The notes beneath the pieces were generated by a model. The model made no database searches, was not told where the DNA came from, and saw only the letters and a program-made list of their open reading frames with translations. DNA of 32,875 nucleotides from Conidiobolus incongruus B7586 (lineage: Eukaryota > Entomophthoromycota > Entomophthoromycetes > Entomophthorales > Conidiobolaceae): NCBI GenBank assembly GCA_000697335.1, contig JNEM01015202.1, positions 1-32,875 on the forward strand. Direction: 5' to 3'. The position numbers and the translations under genes were made by a program. Numbering within the stretch: the stretch's first letter is position 1; the number at the start of each line of letters is the position of its first letter. Below are positions 8,964 through 23,335 of the stretch, in pieces.

Positions 8964-11900
8964 AATTAATAATTAACAATACTATAAATACAATTTTAAA
9001 ATATCAAAGTGACTTTAATTAATATTTAAAAATGAATATAGAATTATAATACAATAGAAAAAAAAGTTAGTTAATAAGGATGATTTTGTGATAAAATGCA
9101 TTGGATAATGGTCCTACAACTCTTTATATCTTATTACATAATTAGGCACTGCGTGTGGAACTTTTGTACAATATCCACTAATAGTAATTATGAAAAATCT
9201 GATTATGAGAAATTTGACCTGATTTCTTAAAAGTTGGTATAACCAAAACATTTCCTAATAAGGTAATTTGGTCGAAGATGAACCAAGTATATTATTACTT
9301 TTTGATAAAGTTTAATATTATTTCCCGTTCTAGATTGAGACATAGAATAAATTAATTTGGTCAATAATTGAAATAAAAATAATTTTTATTCATTATTAAA
9401 TTTATAAAAATAATAATTCAATTTTATTAAAAGAAAAATAATATTAAGTAAATTTTATCAAAAATTATAAGGATTGCTCAAAGATTTTAAGTGATCAATA
9501 ACTCCGTTCTTTTTATCTTTCTATAGTATCACAAATTTTTGAAATTATAAATTAATAATTGTTTACATTTTAGTTAATTAAAAATTACAAAAAATAATAT
9601 TATATTCCATTAATTTTTAGATATATGTAAATAAATTAATTTTATATTCTATCAACTAATATTTAATTATATTGAAACAAATATATAATTTTAAATTTAC
9701 TAATAATTTTGACATAATAAAATTTCACTCAAATTTATTAAATTAATTTATTTTTAATTATACCAAAAATAATCTATTTTGATAAAATGTAACTCTGAAA
9801 ATGAATGATGTTATATTTAAATTTATAATTAATTCTAATTTATTTTATTAATTTAAAACTAAGTCAATATTAATCAATATTTATCTTATATTGATTTTTA
9901 AAAATAGAAATTATATATATATAATATTTTTTATTATGGATAATATTATATATCTATAATCTTTTAGGTAATAAGAATAATACAAGGTATTTTTCAAGTT
10001 TATTTGGATTAATATTTATATTGGAGTTGCTATTTATAAATTTGAAAAGAAATATGGTTTTTTCTATTATAATCTAATAAAATATTGCAATTATTTGTAT
10101 ATAAGGATCCATTTTATAGGAATATAAATTTTTATACAATAAGAATACTATAGTATTTTTGGGTCAATCACTATATAGTCTCATTGGATATGTACGATGG
10201 TATATTGTAGAGTTACCTTGCATTGATCTATTTATAATTTATCAAGCCAATCTCGGACTTAATAGACATTGTATATAACCAACCTATCAGCATGCATTCA
10301 TCGTTTGTACAATATTTCGATAGTTGAAAAGTTTAAACTTTATTTGAATTAAATAAAATATTAAATGGTATATTAACTTTGAGTAAATGAACTACTTGAT
10401 TAGATAATGATCTAGTTTGATAAGATAAATAACACGTTTTTCAATCAAGTAATGTAAATAGCAACATCTCTTTTTATATTTAATACTTATTAAAAATAAA
10501 AATTTTTGAAATTCAGTAATAAATTCATATATTAATTTTTAAAACAAAACTTATTTCAATAAACATTAGTGAAAAAATTGCCAACTAGTTTGGAGCCTTA
10601 TTTAGAGAGAAACTAAAACTTTTCTTAAAGGGATATTTAATTATAATATTTCAGTAAGTGCATTACATTGATGAAATTTGAAATTGAATGTTTACACAAT
10701 TATATAAATTAGCAAATCGGATTATTTTTAACCAAAAGTATCCAATATTTAATATGCAATTCAGTTTATATTCACCAGACTAAAATTACTAAATTTGATA
10801 TATTGTTCTAAACATTTGCTCATCACATTCTTCATAAGAATTACAATGAGGTAAACTGTATCCTTCCAATTTGAATATAAAAGGTAATTTGACCGAAAGT
10901 AAACTAAACAAACTAATTTCAACATATCCATTTCATCAAAACCACAATATTTCTTATATTCCACAATTTCAAATTATTCTATTGCGGTAATATTTATTTT
11001 GGACAGGATGACCTCGTTCTTTAGTTAAAAATGATTCATAGATTGATATTAATTTTGAAATTATGTTATAAATTAACAAATATATATATATATACTATAA
11101 ATCATTTTATTAATAATAATTTAAGTAAGTTAAAATTTGGCTAAAATATGAGAAAATTTAAATTTTCTAATAGATTTTTCTTAATAATTTTTTTTCACAA
11201 ATTTTTTATCCTATATTTTTTTTTTCATTTAAATATCATGGAAATAATTTAAGAATAATAAATAATACTGTTAAGAGTGCTTTAATTGTAATTTTATTTG
11301 AAATACTTGATGGCTTAATTTCTAAATATGCTTATAATTTGATTATTAAAGTAAAAACTCATCTATTCTCAAATAGATCATCAACTCTATATTATTTACT
11401 AGAATGTGTTTAAACTAAACTCAGTATATACAAAATAAGAGAATAATTCAGGTTATTGTTTACAGAAACAAATACAATATTGAATTATAAACTCAATATC
11501 CCATACGCAATGCAAGCTAATTCAAATTTTCAAATAAGTTGTCAAAATTGAAAAATGATCATTTTTTAACAATAATCAGAAACATTTATTTATTGTGATC
11601 AAATTACTCAATTTGAATACAATCTAAAATAAAATTGAATTTAAGGATTCATTCAATAGCAATGTATAATTTATAATTATTTTTGCATTTAAAGACTTTA
11701 AAAAAGGGTGCATATTTCAAAGGAGCTAATACCTAAAAACCAACTTGGAACATTTTTAAATTAGAGATCTTAACCCCTACTGAAATAGATATTTGTAGTA
11801 TATTATTCCTTGAACGATAGCAAAAATCTTATTTTGGATTTGACATTCCAATTTAACATTATTATTGTTAAAAAATATATATTGAAATATAAAATGAATT

Positions 11901-14900
11901 TGTATAAATTATATCTAATCTTTGACATCATCACATTTATTATAAACAAATACTATATATTTAAAACTTACTTTTTTATCTAAAACTTCTTGAGTGAATA
12001 TTTGTATACTTTCTATTGAATTAAATATTTTGCAATATAATTTAATTGTATTCTTTTAACTATAATATATTGTTTAATACAAAGCATTACTAAAATTTTT
12101 ATTAATAATATCAATATATTGTTTTATATTTAACTTAATTATCTACATTTTTTATAATTGATTTTATATATAATTGAGATACTAAATTATTATATATTTT
12201 TACTTTATTAAATATGGTATTAAAATATTATATCTTATAACATTATAATAACTATATTTAGAAATTAATTATTAAAAATATAATTCCAGTTATATTATAA
12301 TTATATTATTAACTTTTTTGAATATAATTAATCTTATTTTAGTTAAAGCTAATCTTTATTATTATTTAATCAATATATAAATTATTTATAATACACTATT
12401 GATATTTTTAGATAATCATCATAATTTAATTTATAATTTCGCTGTATTTAATTTAATAATGATCCAATATTATAATTTTAATCTATTCAATGATGTTTTT
12501 ATTGTTTTAAAGCAATATGAAAGAATTATGATATAATTAATTTTATCAAATAATATATTTAATTTCTAATATTATTTTTAATCATAATAATAAATAATAT
12601 AATACCAATATCTTTATCTTATAATTATATATTTCAATTTTTTTATATAAATTTAAAATTTAAAATGAATAATTAAAACATTTAAACTATAATCAATTGT
12701 ATTTTTTAAATTTTAATATAAAAATCTATAATAATCATTTAAACATTAATAAATTTGATATAATTTTAATTATTTTTAATTTTCATTTATTATCAAATAT
12801 TAATCATTTCACTTAATTAGTATGTAAAAAGAATTGAATTGTTGTATTTTAAAATTAATCATTTATTCTATTTTGATAGTATAACCAATATTATTTTTAT
12901 TTTAAGCTAGATTTGTCAGTCTATAATTGAAGGATACTTTTTGTTCATTTTTTTATTAGATTATATCCAAATCCTATATTATTTATTTAAGCAACTATTT
13001 AAATCCAAAAGTAATAAAGATAGGACAAAGTTTTTTTGGATATTTTATTATAATATCTCAACAATAAGTTTTCAGACCTATAATCCTAATATATTAAAAA
13101 GCAAGATTAATAAATAATTTACTAAATCATATTTTGAGTATTTTTCTAACTATAGTCTTTATTTATTAAACTTAATATAAAAATACAAAAGAATTAATTT
13201 AATAAAATATATTATTTTAAATATATTAATTATTAATATTTTTTCTAAATTTTCAAATTTATAATTAAATGATAACCTAAATAGTTTTTAATATAAATAA
13301 TATTTAACATTATGAAACAAAAATTAATAATGATAAATTAATAATCTAATAAATCTTTAGCTTTATGAGATATATTTTAAAGTTTAGTTTTTAAAGAATT
13401 TTAATCTGATTTATATAAATTTTTAAATTAAATAGATATAGTTTATAATATTCAAATTAATATTAGTTTTTATCTGGTTTTGCAAATTATATAATAAAAT
13501 TTTGAATATTTTATTCTAAGTTAATTTTGATTATAATAATAAAATATATATTGATATAATAAAAATTACATAATATAGGACATAATTAGTAATTGTATAT
13601 TATTAATAATATAATATATTTTAAATTATAAGAATGATAAATTGAATTAATATAAATTTGAGTTTAATTAAAATATGTTGAATAATAAATTATTATTAAA
13701 TAAAATATATATTTAATTTATCATTAGAAAATTCCTCCTATTATAATATTATAAATTTTAATTATATATTCATTACAATAATATTTAAATTTATTTAAAC
13801 TTATATAGTTATAAATTTATTGTTTTTTTTAACCTATTAAATTAAAAAATAATTTTTAAGTAAATTCTCAATAATAATATTAAAAATAAATTATTAATAT
13901 TATTTGCTTTAAATATTATATAAATATTAAGTTATTTATTTAATTATAGAATTTTTATTTAATAATAATGATATATTTGGTTTTAATTATCACTTTAAGG
14001 ATAATTTGTGAGTTAAAGCTAATAATATCCAATATAATTATATTTGACTTAATTTTAAATTATTTATATATCTAATTTTTTTCTATTATTATTTGTTATA
14101 AGATTTAAAAGAATATAATGCAAGACCTTAGTCTTATAATATTATTTTAATATATTTAAAATTTATATTGATTATTTACTAATTTTGAATAATATTTTCC
14201 GATACTTATCAAACTAAATCCATATTTGAAATTAAAATTTCAGAGTTTGAATTGATGATTTTATATATATTAATTATAGAGTCAAATATTATAAAATGAA
14301 TTATCATTATTTCTCACTTAAATCATAAAAATTGATAATTCCATTGATATTATTATTAATTTCAAATATATAAAACCCAATATTACTACCTTATTTATAT
14401 TAGAATCGAATTAAATTTTTATAATATTTAAAATAAAATTTAAAAATATTATTATCAATTGAAATATTAAAATTTGTATATAATATTTATTTTCAATCCT
14501 TACTCAAAAGTTATTAAAAATTTATTATTTAATTAAAAAATATATTATATTAAAATATATTATTTTAAATTTTAAAATATATAAATTATTTAATATTTAC
14601 ATTATATTAATATTTTAATATATAATTGACAAATATATATATTATAAAAACAATGCTCTTTTTTATTATTAATAACTTTTTAATATATTTTTAGCAAGTT
14701 TTTAAAATTTAAACCATAGTATTTTTTATTAAGTATTGAAATTTGATTTTATAAACCAATTTAATTTTATATGGAAATTTTTATTCTTATAAGTTAATTT
14801 TCAAATTATATAAAGCAATTATAATGGTATAAGTTATATTCTAGTAAATATACTGATATGGTGGTTTTTTTAATTAGAAATAATTAGAAAATTTTTTTTA

Positions 14901-16290
14901 GCTTTAATTTTATATATTCTATTATTATTATATAAAATAATAAATATTATTAAATTTATTAAAATTATTAATTAAAAATAATTTTCTTTTAAAATAAAAT
15001 AAAAATATTATATAAAATAATAATCTATTATAGTAAATATAATTTGATTATAAATAAGGTATTTAATAATTAAAATTTATAATAATTTTTATTTTAACCT
15101 AATGTTTTGATTAATATTTTAGTAAAAAATTATATAAAAAGATTTAAAATTGATCAAATATATTAATTTGCTAAAAAACCTTAGTCTTTAGTTATTCCTT
15201 AGTAAGTTTTATTCAGCTATAATTTTTCTAGTTTTTTTTTAAATTTTAGTTAAATTATAAAATACCTATTTTATTTTTTTTTATTAATTAGTCTAAGTTT
15301 AAACTTTAGTATAAATATTATTAAATTAAATAATAAGTTTTAAAAGTTAATTTTTTAATAAATAAAACATTATATATATATGTATATATATAATTTAATA
15401 TTATTTTTTTCTATTTAATTTATATATAGTTTTCTTTTAAAATAAATAATATATTTCAAAAACCAAAAATTAAAGAATTTCCTATTTTTATAATTTGGTG
15501 AAAATATTAAATAATTTTAATAATTATTTAAATGAAGTATTTTGATATAAAATGATAATATTATATAACAATATTTTATGTATAATGTTTAATATCTATT
15601 TTCAACCTTAACTGACAATAATATTAATTCAATAGATATATTAGAAATTAATGATTCAAAGTCTATTCACTTATTAATTCTCTTTATTTTAGCATTCATA
15701 TAAGATTAAAAGGATTAAATTAAATTAAATTAATATTATAATTCAAAATGAAAAAAGAGCATAAAAATTTTAATTGTTTTAGAGACATATATTTTCAAAA
15801 TATTTGTCCAAGTATTATTGGTTTTGAATGAAAGGTATTTGGAATTTCAAATGGTAAAAAAATTCCAAATGTAATATTATAAATCAGATATAATTAATTG
15901 TTTTAACTGTTTAGAACCTAAACAAAATTCAATTATTTAATTTCACAATATAATCACTATACCACATTCTAATCCATGTATCATGCTTTTCATTAATTTT
16001 AAACGATAGATTAATGACCTCTTTAAAATTAGCACAATCCCACAAACAGTGCAGTTCCTAAACCCAACAAAGTATTAATTTCATCTTAATTTAGAATCAA
16101 GATAAGATAAAACTATAATTAATTTTCAAATGACAATTCCCACAAAATTATAAGATTCTAAATTAAATTAATTACCCATCTTTAAAAATCTAATCTCTAT
16201 TAATTCATCTATATTTATTTAAAAAAAATATAAACATATATTTTAATAATTAATTACTTAGAATTTTTTATATGATAAATTTTTTGAAAA
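8964..16290. other. 7.3 kb gene-free A+T-rich stretch
   Basis: No convincing gene on either strand. About 8964-9350 is the upstream region of transporter copy B, with an inverted CCAAT at 9101-9105. Slightly richer islands lie at about 10150-10330 and 11700-11830 and may be decayed genes or regulatory DNA. From about 11900 to 15700 G and C nearly vanish, and many 60-base lines hold five or fewer of them. About 15700-16290 is more mixed and is the upstream region of MDM10. No tandem array, transposon end or RNA gene was seen. Confidence 0.6.
9101..9105 (-). promoter_or_regulatory. CCAAT box upstream of transporter copy B
   Basis: CCAAT on the minus strand, about 140 bp before the ATG at 8963, in a patch with more G+C than its flanks. 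It is a candidate site for the fungal HAP/CBC (NF-Y-like) complex; the motif is short, so this is tentative. Confidence 0.3.
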
Positions 16291-17712
16291 ATGTTAAGTT
16301 TTATGGAGTATTGTTTACAAGTTTATTTAGAGAATAAAGGTTGGCAAAGGGAACATTTTTATTCTAATTTAACTCAGGCTTCCAGAGGTAGGTAAGCAAT
16401 AGATTAATTTAAAAAATTATCTTAACTATTTTTAATAAATTATTATTATTTTTATTACTGTAAATTTAATAATAATATTTTTTTAATTTAGATATTTTGG
16501 ATTTTACAATACCTCAAGGTATTGGTGTAAATTTTTCCAAGAGTAGCACTGACCAATTTAAAGTAACTTACACCAGCCAGTATACCAACAAATTTATTGG
16601 CTCAATTGGCTACCTGTTCACGTCAAAGCCCCTGAAACTGAGTCCAAATACCTTTATTGCTTATAACCAACTGATGCTCGAGCGTTACTACCAGCAGATC
16701 GAGAATCGGTTGACGAGTAATCATATTTTGCTCGATGAGGACTTGAATAAAGTGAAACTGAAGGTTGGGGAGGATTTGACAAAGAGGTTAGAACCAAGCT
16801 ATATCCAGAGTGTACTGGATTGGTTACACGATAAAGGTAACTTGACGAGTGATTATTTGTTGTATGGTAATTTGTTCTTGCCCCAAGGAAGACTTGAAGG
16901 TTTGTATACTTGCCAACTGTCACCAAATTCCCAATGTATTGTCAGTGGCGTGAGTACGCCAAAAAGACCGGATCAATCTCACGTAAATTCACAATACACC
17001 TAATTATTCATAGCACTAATGAAATCATAGATATCTGTCATGTATCAAAAATCCACTACAAATTCCTCCACCGAACTCAGTTACCATACTGATACCAAGT
17101 TAATTGGTCTCAGAACCCTTTACAGATTCTACAATTCTAAAAATGTGCTACTGGACTCCAAATGGTCTGCAGGTTACGAAATATATTATTCGAGAGCTAC
17201 GAAATTGGGTGGCTGTAAGTCTCATTATTATTACTATTGAATTGGTCAATTGACTTAATTTGATTTTTAGTGTCTTTGGGTGTTAGAAAAGAATCCAACT
17301 TGCCAACCCCTACAGCTTTGACATTAACTGTCAATCCCGTTATGGGTCATTTGTCTACGTCATATACTAATATGATTCATCCCCAACTTACGGCGGGGAC
17401 GAGATACTCCTTTAACGTCTACTCTTTAGAATCCGATCTCGCAGTTGGATTCGAATGGAGAAATGGACGCGAAGGTCTTGTCAAACTGAGTTTAGGACTC
17501 AATCAAGTAAAGTTTAATAAATTTTCTCACATTCACATGTATTTCATACTAACTCCAATATTTAGGGCCTAACTACACTACTAAGTGGGAGATATCGCCA
17601 ACTCTATTTCACATTAGGAATCCTAATTGATTCACCCACCAATTCACAATCTCTCAAACCCAAATCCCACTCTCTGGTCAAGGGCATAGGTATTCAATTA
17701 GATTATTTCTAA
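16291..17712 (+). CDS. MDM10: Mdm10, mitochondrial outer-membrane beta-barrel (ERMES/SAM subunit)
   Basis: Five exons reconstructed: 16291-16387, 16492-16982, 17031-17214, 17271-17506 and 17566-17712, giving 384 residues. Mdm10 is a VDAC-like beta-barrel. With Mmm1, Mdm12 and Mdm34 it tethers ER to mitochondria (ERMES), and it also joins the SAM complex for assembly of outer-membrane barrels. Landmarks are the N-terminus MLSFMEYCLQVYLENKGW, the LDFTIPQGIG motif straight after the first join, GRLEGLYTCQLSPNSQ, LGGLSLGVR across the third join, LTLTVNPVMGHLSTSY, YSLESDLAVGFEW, and the C-terminal strand KGIGIQLDYF that resembles a beta-signal. Introns are 104, 48, 56 and 59 nt, all GT-AG, and every join keeps phase. 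Intron 2 may instead start at 16950 (81 nt), removing 11 residues. Yeast Mdm10 is longer (493). The MYST gene follows 280 bp downstream. Confidence 0.88.
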
Positions 17713-17991
17713 TCAATTTAAATAAAAATACATATAAATTTATAAAAATGTTTTTTTTAAAATATATTATTGTTGATATTTAAATATTTTTGTTTAATCA
17801 AATATAACTCAAAATTGCGATTAACATTAAGGGGTAGAATCCCATAATAATTTATTAAACCATTTAATATATCAAAAAATATAAATTTAATCTAAATTTG
17901 ACTTGATTTTTTTGTTGATCATTTAATTAAAGAGATTTAAACTATATTTTAATAAAAATCCTCTCTAAAAATTATTTCTAAAATTGTTGAA

Positions 17992-19412
<1,421 letters not shown>

Positions 19413-19476
19413 AATCAATAACGTGTTATATCTGAATGGGGGTGTTTATTAATTAGAAAGTTATTTGCTAATCCAT

Positions 19477-20611
19477 CTACTTGTCTTGCACATGAAGTTT
19501 GAGAATCTTCATATAAGCTACGGGTGCGAATGCGTCTTTGGAATGCATAACAGTTTCATATTCGTCACTAATTGAAAATATTCAAAAATATTGGGAATTA
19601 CATATCAATAAATATCATATGCAGTGACTTACATGACTAATCTTCTCTTGAATAATGGACAATCTAAAGTTAAGCTTTCAAATTCACCGCCTTCTCCACA
19701 CACGTTAATACCATATTTTTGATTCTTTTGTAATTAATATTAGTTCAATGAATTAAATATAAATGAGTATTATGAATTTACCAAATCTGTCAAAATAGGT
19801 TGCATTTCAGCTAAGGTTTTATTAATGTGAATAGGTTTCAATCCTAAAAAAGAACATTGATATTTAGACTTACTTAATATACACATATGAACTCACCCAT
19901 AGCTGCTACTTTAATTAAGATAGCGTGTAAACCGCTATCGATCATATCTTGAAGTAGTGCTTCTTGCTCTCTCTGCCATAAATAAGCTAAGGGTTTTAAG
20001 TTCAAGCGTTTACATCTAATTAAAAATTATATTGAACAAATTCCAAATTTGATGACTATTGTTAATTACATATGCTCTACCCTGTTGGATTGATAACTAG
20101 AAAAAATAGCTCCAACCGATACAGCTTCAATATCGGGAATTTCATTCTAATCCCAATCAATATACAGTTCATATTATGAATCATATATTAAAGTTACCTG
20201 AATCCGCTTCAATAAAACATAAAGATCCTCGGTTTCATCTAACTCAGTAGTCTCATAATCCATCTCCTGATTGATTGGTGTACCGTTAATAGGCTGACGA
20301 TAGCATGGTAAATCCATACATTGAGCATAATATTCAATCACATTGTGACCCACCGTTTGGTACATGTAGCTATCCAACTCATCTATTCAAATTTAATATT
20401 GATATAATATTGGAAATGAACAATATGTTCACCTTTATTGGAAGTTTCTGGAGGGTGCAAATTAGCTAAAGCGACGATTTCATGACCGTTTTTGACGCAT
20501 TCCATCATATTGAAGCAGCTATCTTTACCGCCGCTAATCATCTCATTATTTATATTATATTTTGTTATTGGAATTATATCATTATTACCTAACAAGTGCT
20601 ACAACTTTCAT
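19477..20611 (-). CDS. DPH6: Diphthine-ammonia ligase Dph6 (ATP-PPase domain only)
   Basis: Eight exons on the minus strand: 20611-20589, 20533-20433, 20382-20198, 20146-20070, 20015-19897, 19843-19782, 19724-19633 and 19567-19477, giving 249 residues. Dph6 carries out the last, ATP-dependent amidation step of diphthamide synthesis on elongation factor 2, in the cytosol. Landmarks are MKVVALVSGGKDSCFNMM with the P-loop SGGKDS (8-13), HEIVALANLHPP, ELDSYMYQTVGHNVI, VSVGAIFSSYQ, LNLKPLAYLWQR, and VCGEGGEFES (197-206) with LDCPLF. The SGGKDS motif and EGGE region are those of the ATP pyrophosphatase fold. The first exon, 23 nt, restores the start; without it the P-loop is broken by an intron. 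Yeast Dph6 is 685 residues with two RidA-like C-terminal domains; this one ends after the catalytic domain, as in animals (267). Seven introns of 50-65 nt. Confidence 0.9.
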
Positions 20612-21532
20612 TTTTCAATTTTTATTTAATTTATTATTTTTAGTCCCTGAAAATTTCAATAAATTTAATGTTTGATGCTGTATTTATTTAAAAATAAATT
20701 AAATTGTGGGACTATTAATTGAATCTTAAGAATGTGAACTAGTAATAAATCTACTTGCAATAATTAAGAATAAATAAAATTCACTAATAAATTATTCCAA
20801 TATATTTAATCAATATGATTTATTATTATTATTATTATTATTATTAATTGTTTAAACTATAAAATATATTGATTTTACATATGTGAATCCTTGACAGTAA
20901 TTTCAATCCATCATAATCAGATCTTATAGCAATTTCTTAAATGATTTTCAACTAATATATATATATATTTAATTCGATAAAAAAAATCTCATTAATATAA
21001 ATATAATTAAGTTAACAATCTCAAAACCATTCCATAACTCAAAAATTAATAATCCTTTATTATAAATAATATTAAGCAGTTAGTTTTATATAGTAATATT
21101 AATTTCATATTATTTATAAGATTTTATAATTAAATAATTTTAAATTGTTTAAAGTACTCACTAAAGCCAAATAAAATCAAATTAGAATTAAGGTTTTAAA
21201 TAATGTTAGAAATTTTAAAAATAATTAATATTGTAGAGGTTTGGAATTTATTATTTAATTATTTTTAATTTTTGAAAAATATTTTGGAAAATTTGACTAT
21301 TGAGATAGAATTCACAATTGTTAAATTTTGGTGTTTGGGAAACAATACTAAGCTACTGGTAAATGTGCAAAATTTAGAAAATCAAATGTTATAATACACT
21401 ATTTCAATGAATAAATTTACTAGGATATTGAATATTTGACAATAATAAATCAAAATAACATTTATACTGAATTATACTAAAAAAGACTTTATATTACTAT
21501 TTTAATTGATTGATTGCATTTATAATTTAAAC
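20612..21532. other. Spacer between HGD and DPH6
   Basis: 0.9 kb of A+T-rich DNA containing the 3' region of HGD and the upstream region of DPH6. It contains one (TTA)9 microsatellite and no gene that I can see. Confidence 0.6.
20820..20846 (+). repeat. (TTA)9 microsatellite
   Basis: Nine perfect TTA units, about 210 bp upstream of the DPH6 start. Likely length-polymorphic between strains. Confidence 0.95.
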
Positions 21533-23110
21533 TTATTTCTGGTTGGGATTAAATTTACTAGGGATGGTGGCCCAGTGCTTCCAGTAGTCGGCATCGACGG
21601 CTTCAGAGCGGACCATGGCCCATTTGGTTGTACGGAGCATTAAGCTGCTTTCGAACATGAAGGCTTGGGTTCCGTCGGCGACGCGAGTGGGCTTGAGCTC
21701 AGCGGTGGAGGCCTTTTCAAATGTGGGATGATCGGGTCCGTGGGGAGTCATCATGCTGTGCAAACTAGCACCTCCGGGGTTGAAACCTTCAGCCTTAGCT
21801 TCGTATTGGCCAAGGATGAGTCCCATGAACTCGCTCATGGCATTGCGGTGGAAGTAGGGAGGACGGAAGGTGCCTTCAGCAACAGCCCATCTAGGTGGGA
21901 AGATGACAAAATCAGCAATGGCGGTACCAGGGTATGCAGATTTGGCGGTGAGAACGGTGAAAATAGAGGGATCGGGATGATCGAAAGATACTGTGTTCAT
22001 GGTGTTGAACTTGGCCAAATCGTACTTATAGGGAGCATAGTTACCATGCCAGGCGACAACGTCGAAGGGAGAGTGATTTTGGCGAGAGGAAAACAATTCA
22101 CCTTGGTACTTATTGAAGATCTTCCATTCTTCTTCTTTGTCTTCGTAGAAGGCGACAGGAGTTTGGAAATCACGAGGGTTGGCTAAACCGTTGGCACCTA
22201 AACATTTCAAATAAGCTGAATATTCATCAAGCTTAGACGATCATATGGTTCTTACCAATAGGACCCAAATCAGGAAGTTCAAAATGATGACCAAAGATTT
22301 CCAAAATGTAGCCACGACTAAGCCAAGGTTAATGTCTTAAACACGTATTATTTGAATGTAAATTACCTGGGGCCATCGGGCAAGTTAACCTTGAAGCGGA
22401 TACCTCTTTGAATGACAACAATTTGGTTGGGTTCAACGAAAATCTTACCGAATTCGGTTTGGATATCGAGACGACCTTGTTGAGGAACTGATATTTGATG
22501 TTAAAACACTGTTATGTTAACCATATTGAAATACTTACCAATTAACAAATCACCATCAGAATTTTGGAAAGCTTCCTTGTCCATACTCTTGTTAGCCAAG
22601 TACATGTGAATAGCTAAACCTTCACGAGTGGCGGGGTCACCAGCACCGGCGACAGTGAAGAGGCCTTCAACGAAGGTGAGAGGTTCTTCAGGGATGGTAA
22701 AAGGCTTCCAACGAGTTTGATTGGGGGTGATTTCAACCTTGTCATCATCCTTAAAGCAGCCCAAGAGTTCCTTAGTTTGGACCTTTTTGTAGGGCTCGTG
22801 AACGACACAGGGACGGATACGGTACAACCAACTACAATAGAATTAGATCATGTGACTGGGTTACATGTTACTATCACGCTTACCTTCTTTGGTTACCGTG
22901 ACGGGGAACAGTGAAAGCGGTACCAGATAACTGTTCGGCATATAAGTTGTAAGGGCAGACTTGGGGAGAGTTTTGACCTAATTCCATTGAATTAATATTT
23001 AAAAATCAAACACAGTAAAAGTAAGTACCCTTTGGTAAAGCATCAGGCAAAGCCTCAGAAGTGAAATGGTTGCCGAAACCTTCTTGATATTTGTAATCGA
23101 ATTCACTCAT
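21533..23110 (-). CDS. HGD: Homogentisate 1,2-dioxygenase
   Basis: Six exons on the minus strand: 23110-23029, 22977-22884, 22831-22539, 22487-22367, 22317-22256 and 22197-21533, giving 438 residues (human enzyme 445). It opens the aromatic ring of homogentisate with O2 and Fe(II), forming maleylacetoacetate in tyrosine and phenylalanine breakdown. It runs from YQEGFGNHF at the N-terminus through [26 protein letters not shown] and [10 protein letters not shown] to the cupin core. Iron ligands are visible as H334 and E340 ([10 protein letters not shown]) and H370 (TPHGPD), and H291 (FDHPDPS) matches the active-site histidine near 292 of the human protein. Five GT-AG introns of 49-58 nt. Its codons are clearly richer in G and C than those of DPH6 and the MYST gene, suggesting strong expression (inference). 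No other tyrosine-pathway gene lies in the window. Confidence 0.96.
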
Positions 23111-23175
23111 TATGATTTATATTTAATTAATTTACAGTAACTTTCAAACTAAAGAATTTAGAGACTGATGATATC

Positions 23176-23185
23176 TTTATATATA
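23176..23185 (-). promoter_or_regulatory. TATA box of HGD
   Basis: TATATATAAA on the minus strand, 66-75 bp before the HGD start codon, which suits a TATA-driven, strongly expressed gene. Confidence 0.5.
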
Positions 23186-23290
23186 CTTGATCTAATATTC
23201 ATATTACGGTTACCATCATCAAAACTATAATTACTGGATGATTATTATCAAATTGAACTGTAATTTAATTTAATTATTGAAACAAAAGTA

Positions 23291-23298
23291 TGACGTAA
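23291..23298 (-). promoter_or_regulatory. CRE/ATF-like TGACGTAA element upstream of HGD
   Basis: TGACGTAA (one base off the palindrome TGACGTCA) lies about 185 bp upstream of the HGD start. This is a typical bZIP-factor site; function is inferred from the motif alone. Confidence 0.3.
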
Positions 23299-23330
23299 AA
23301 TCACGAGTAGTATAGCGATTCTAGCATTTG

Positions 23331-23335
23331 ATTGG
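23331..23335 (-). promoter_or_regulatory. CCAAT box upstream of HGD
   Basis: CCAAT on the minus strand (GAGCCAATCAAA), about 220 bp before the HGD start and 36 bp from the TGACGTAA element. Candidate site for the HAP/CBC complex. Confidence 0.35.

Noticed and set aside
10761-10964. 67-codon minus-strand frame in the gene-free stretch
   Set aside because: Begins without a convincing start context, has no recognisable motif and lies in A+T-rich spacer; its Lys/Asn/Ile/Tyr-rich composition is what chance translation gives.
11900-15700. Possible insertion of mitochondrial DNA
   Set aside because: The composition would fit, but I see no mitochondrial gene, tRNA or GC cluster that would support it.
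21665-22186. 173-codon frame antisense to HGD
   Set aside because: It is the shadow of the G+C-richer last exon of HGD; the sense strand encodes conserved iron-binding residues.
19477-23110. HGD-DPH6 as a co-regulated pair
   Set aside because: Although in the same direction, 0.9 kb of spacer separates them and their pathways are unrelated.
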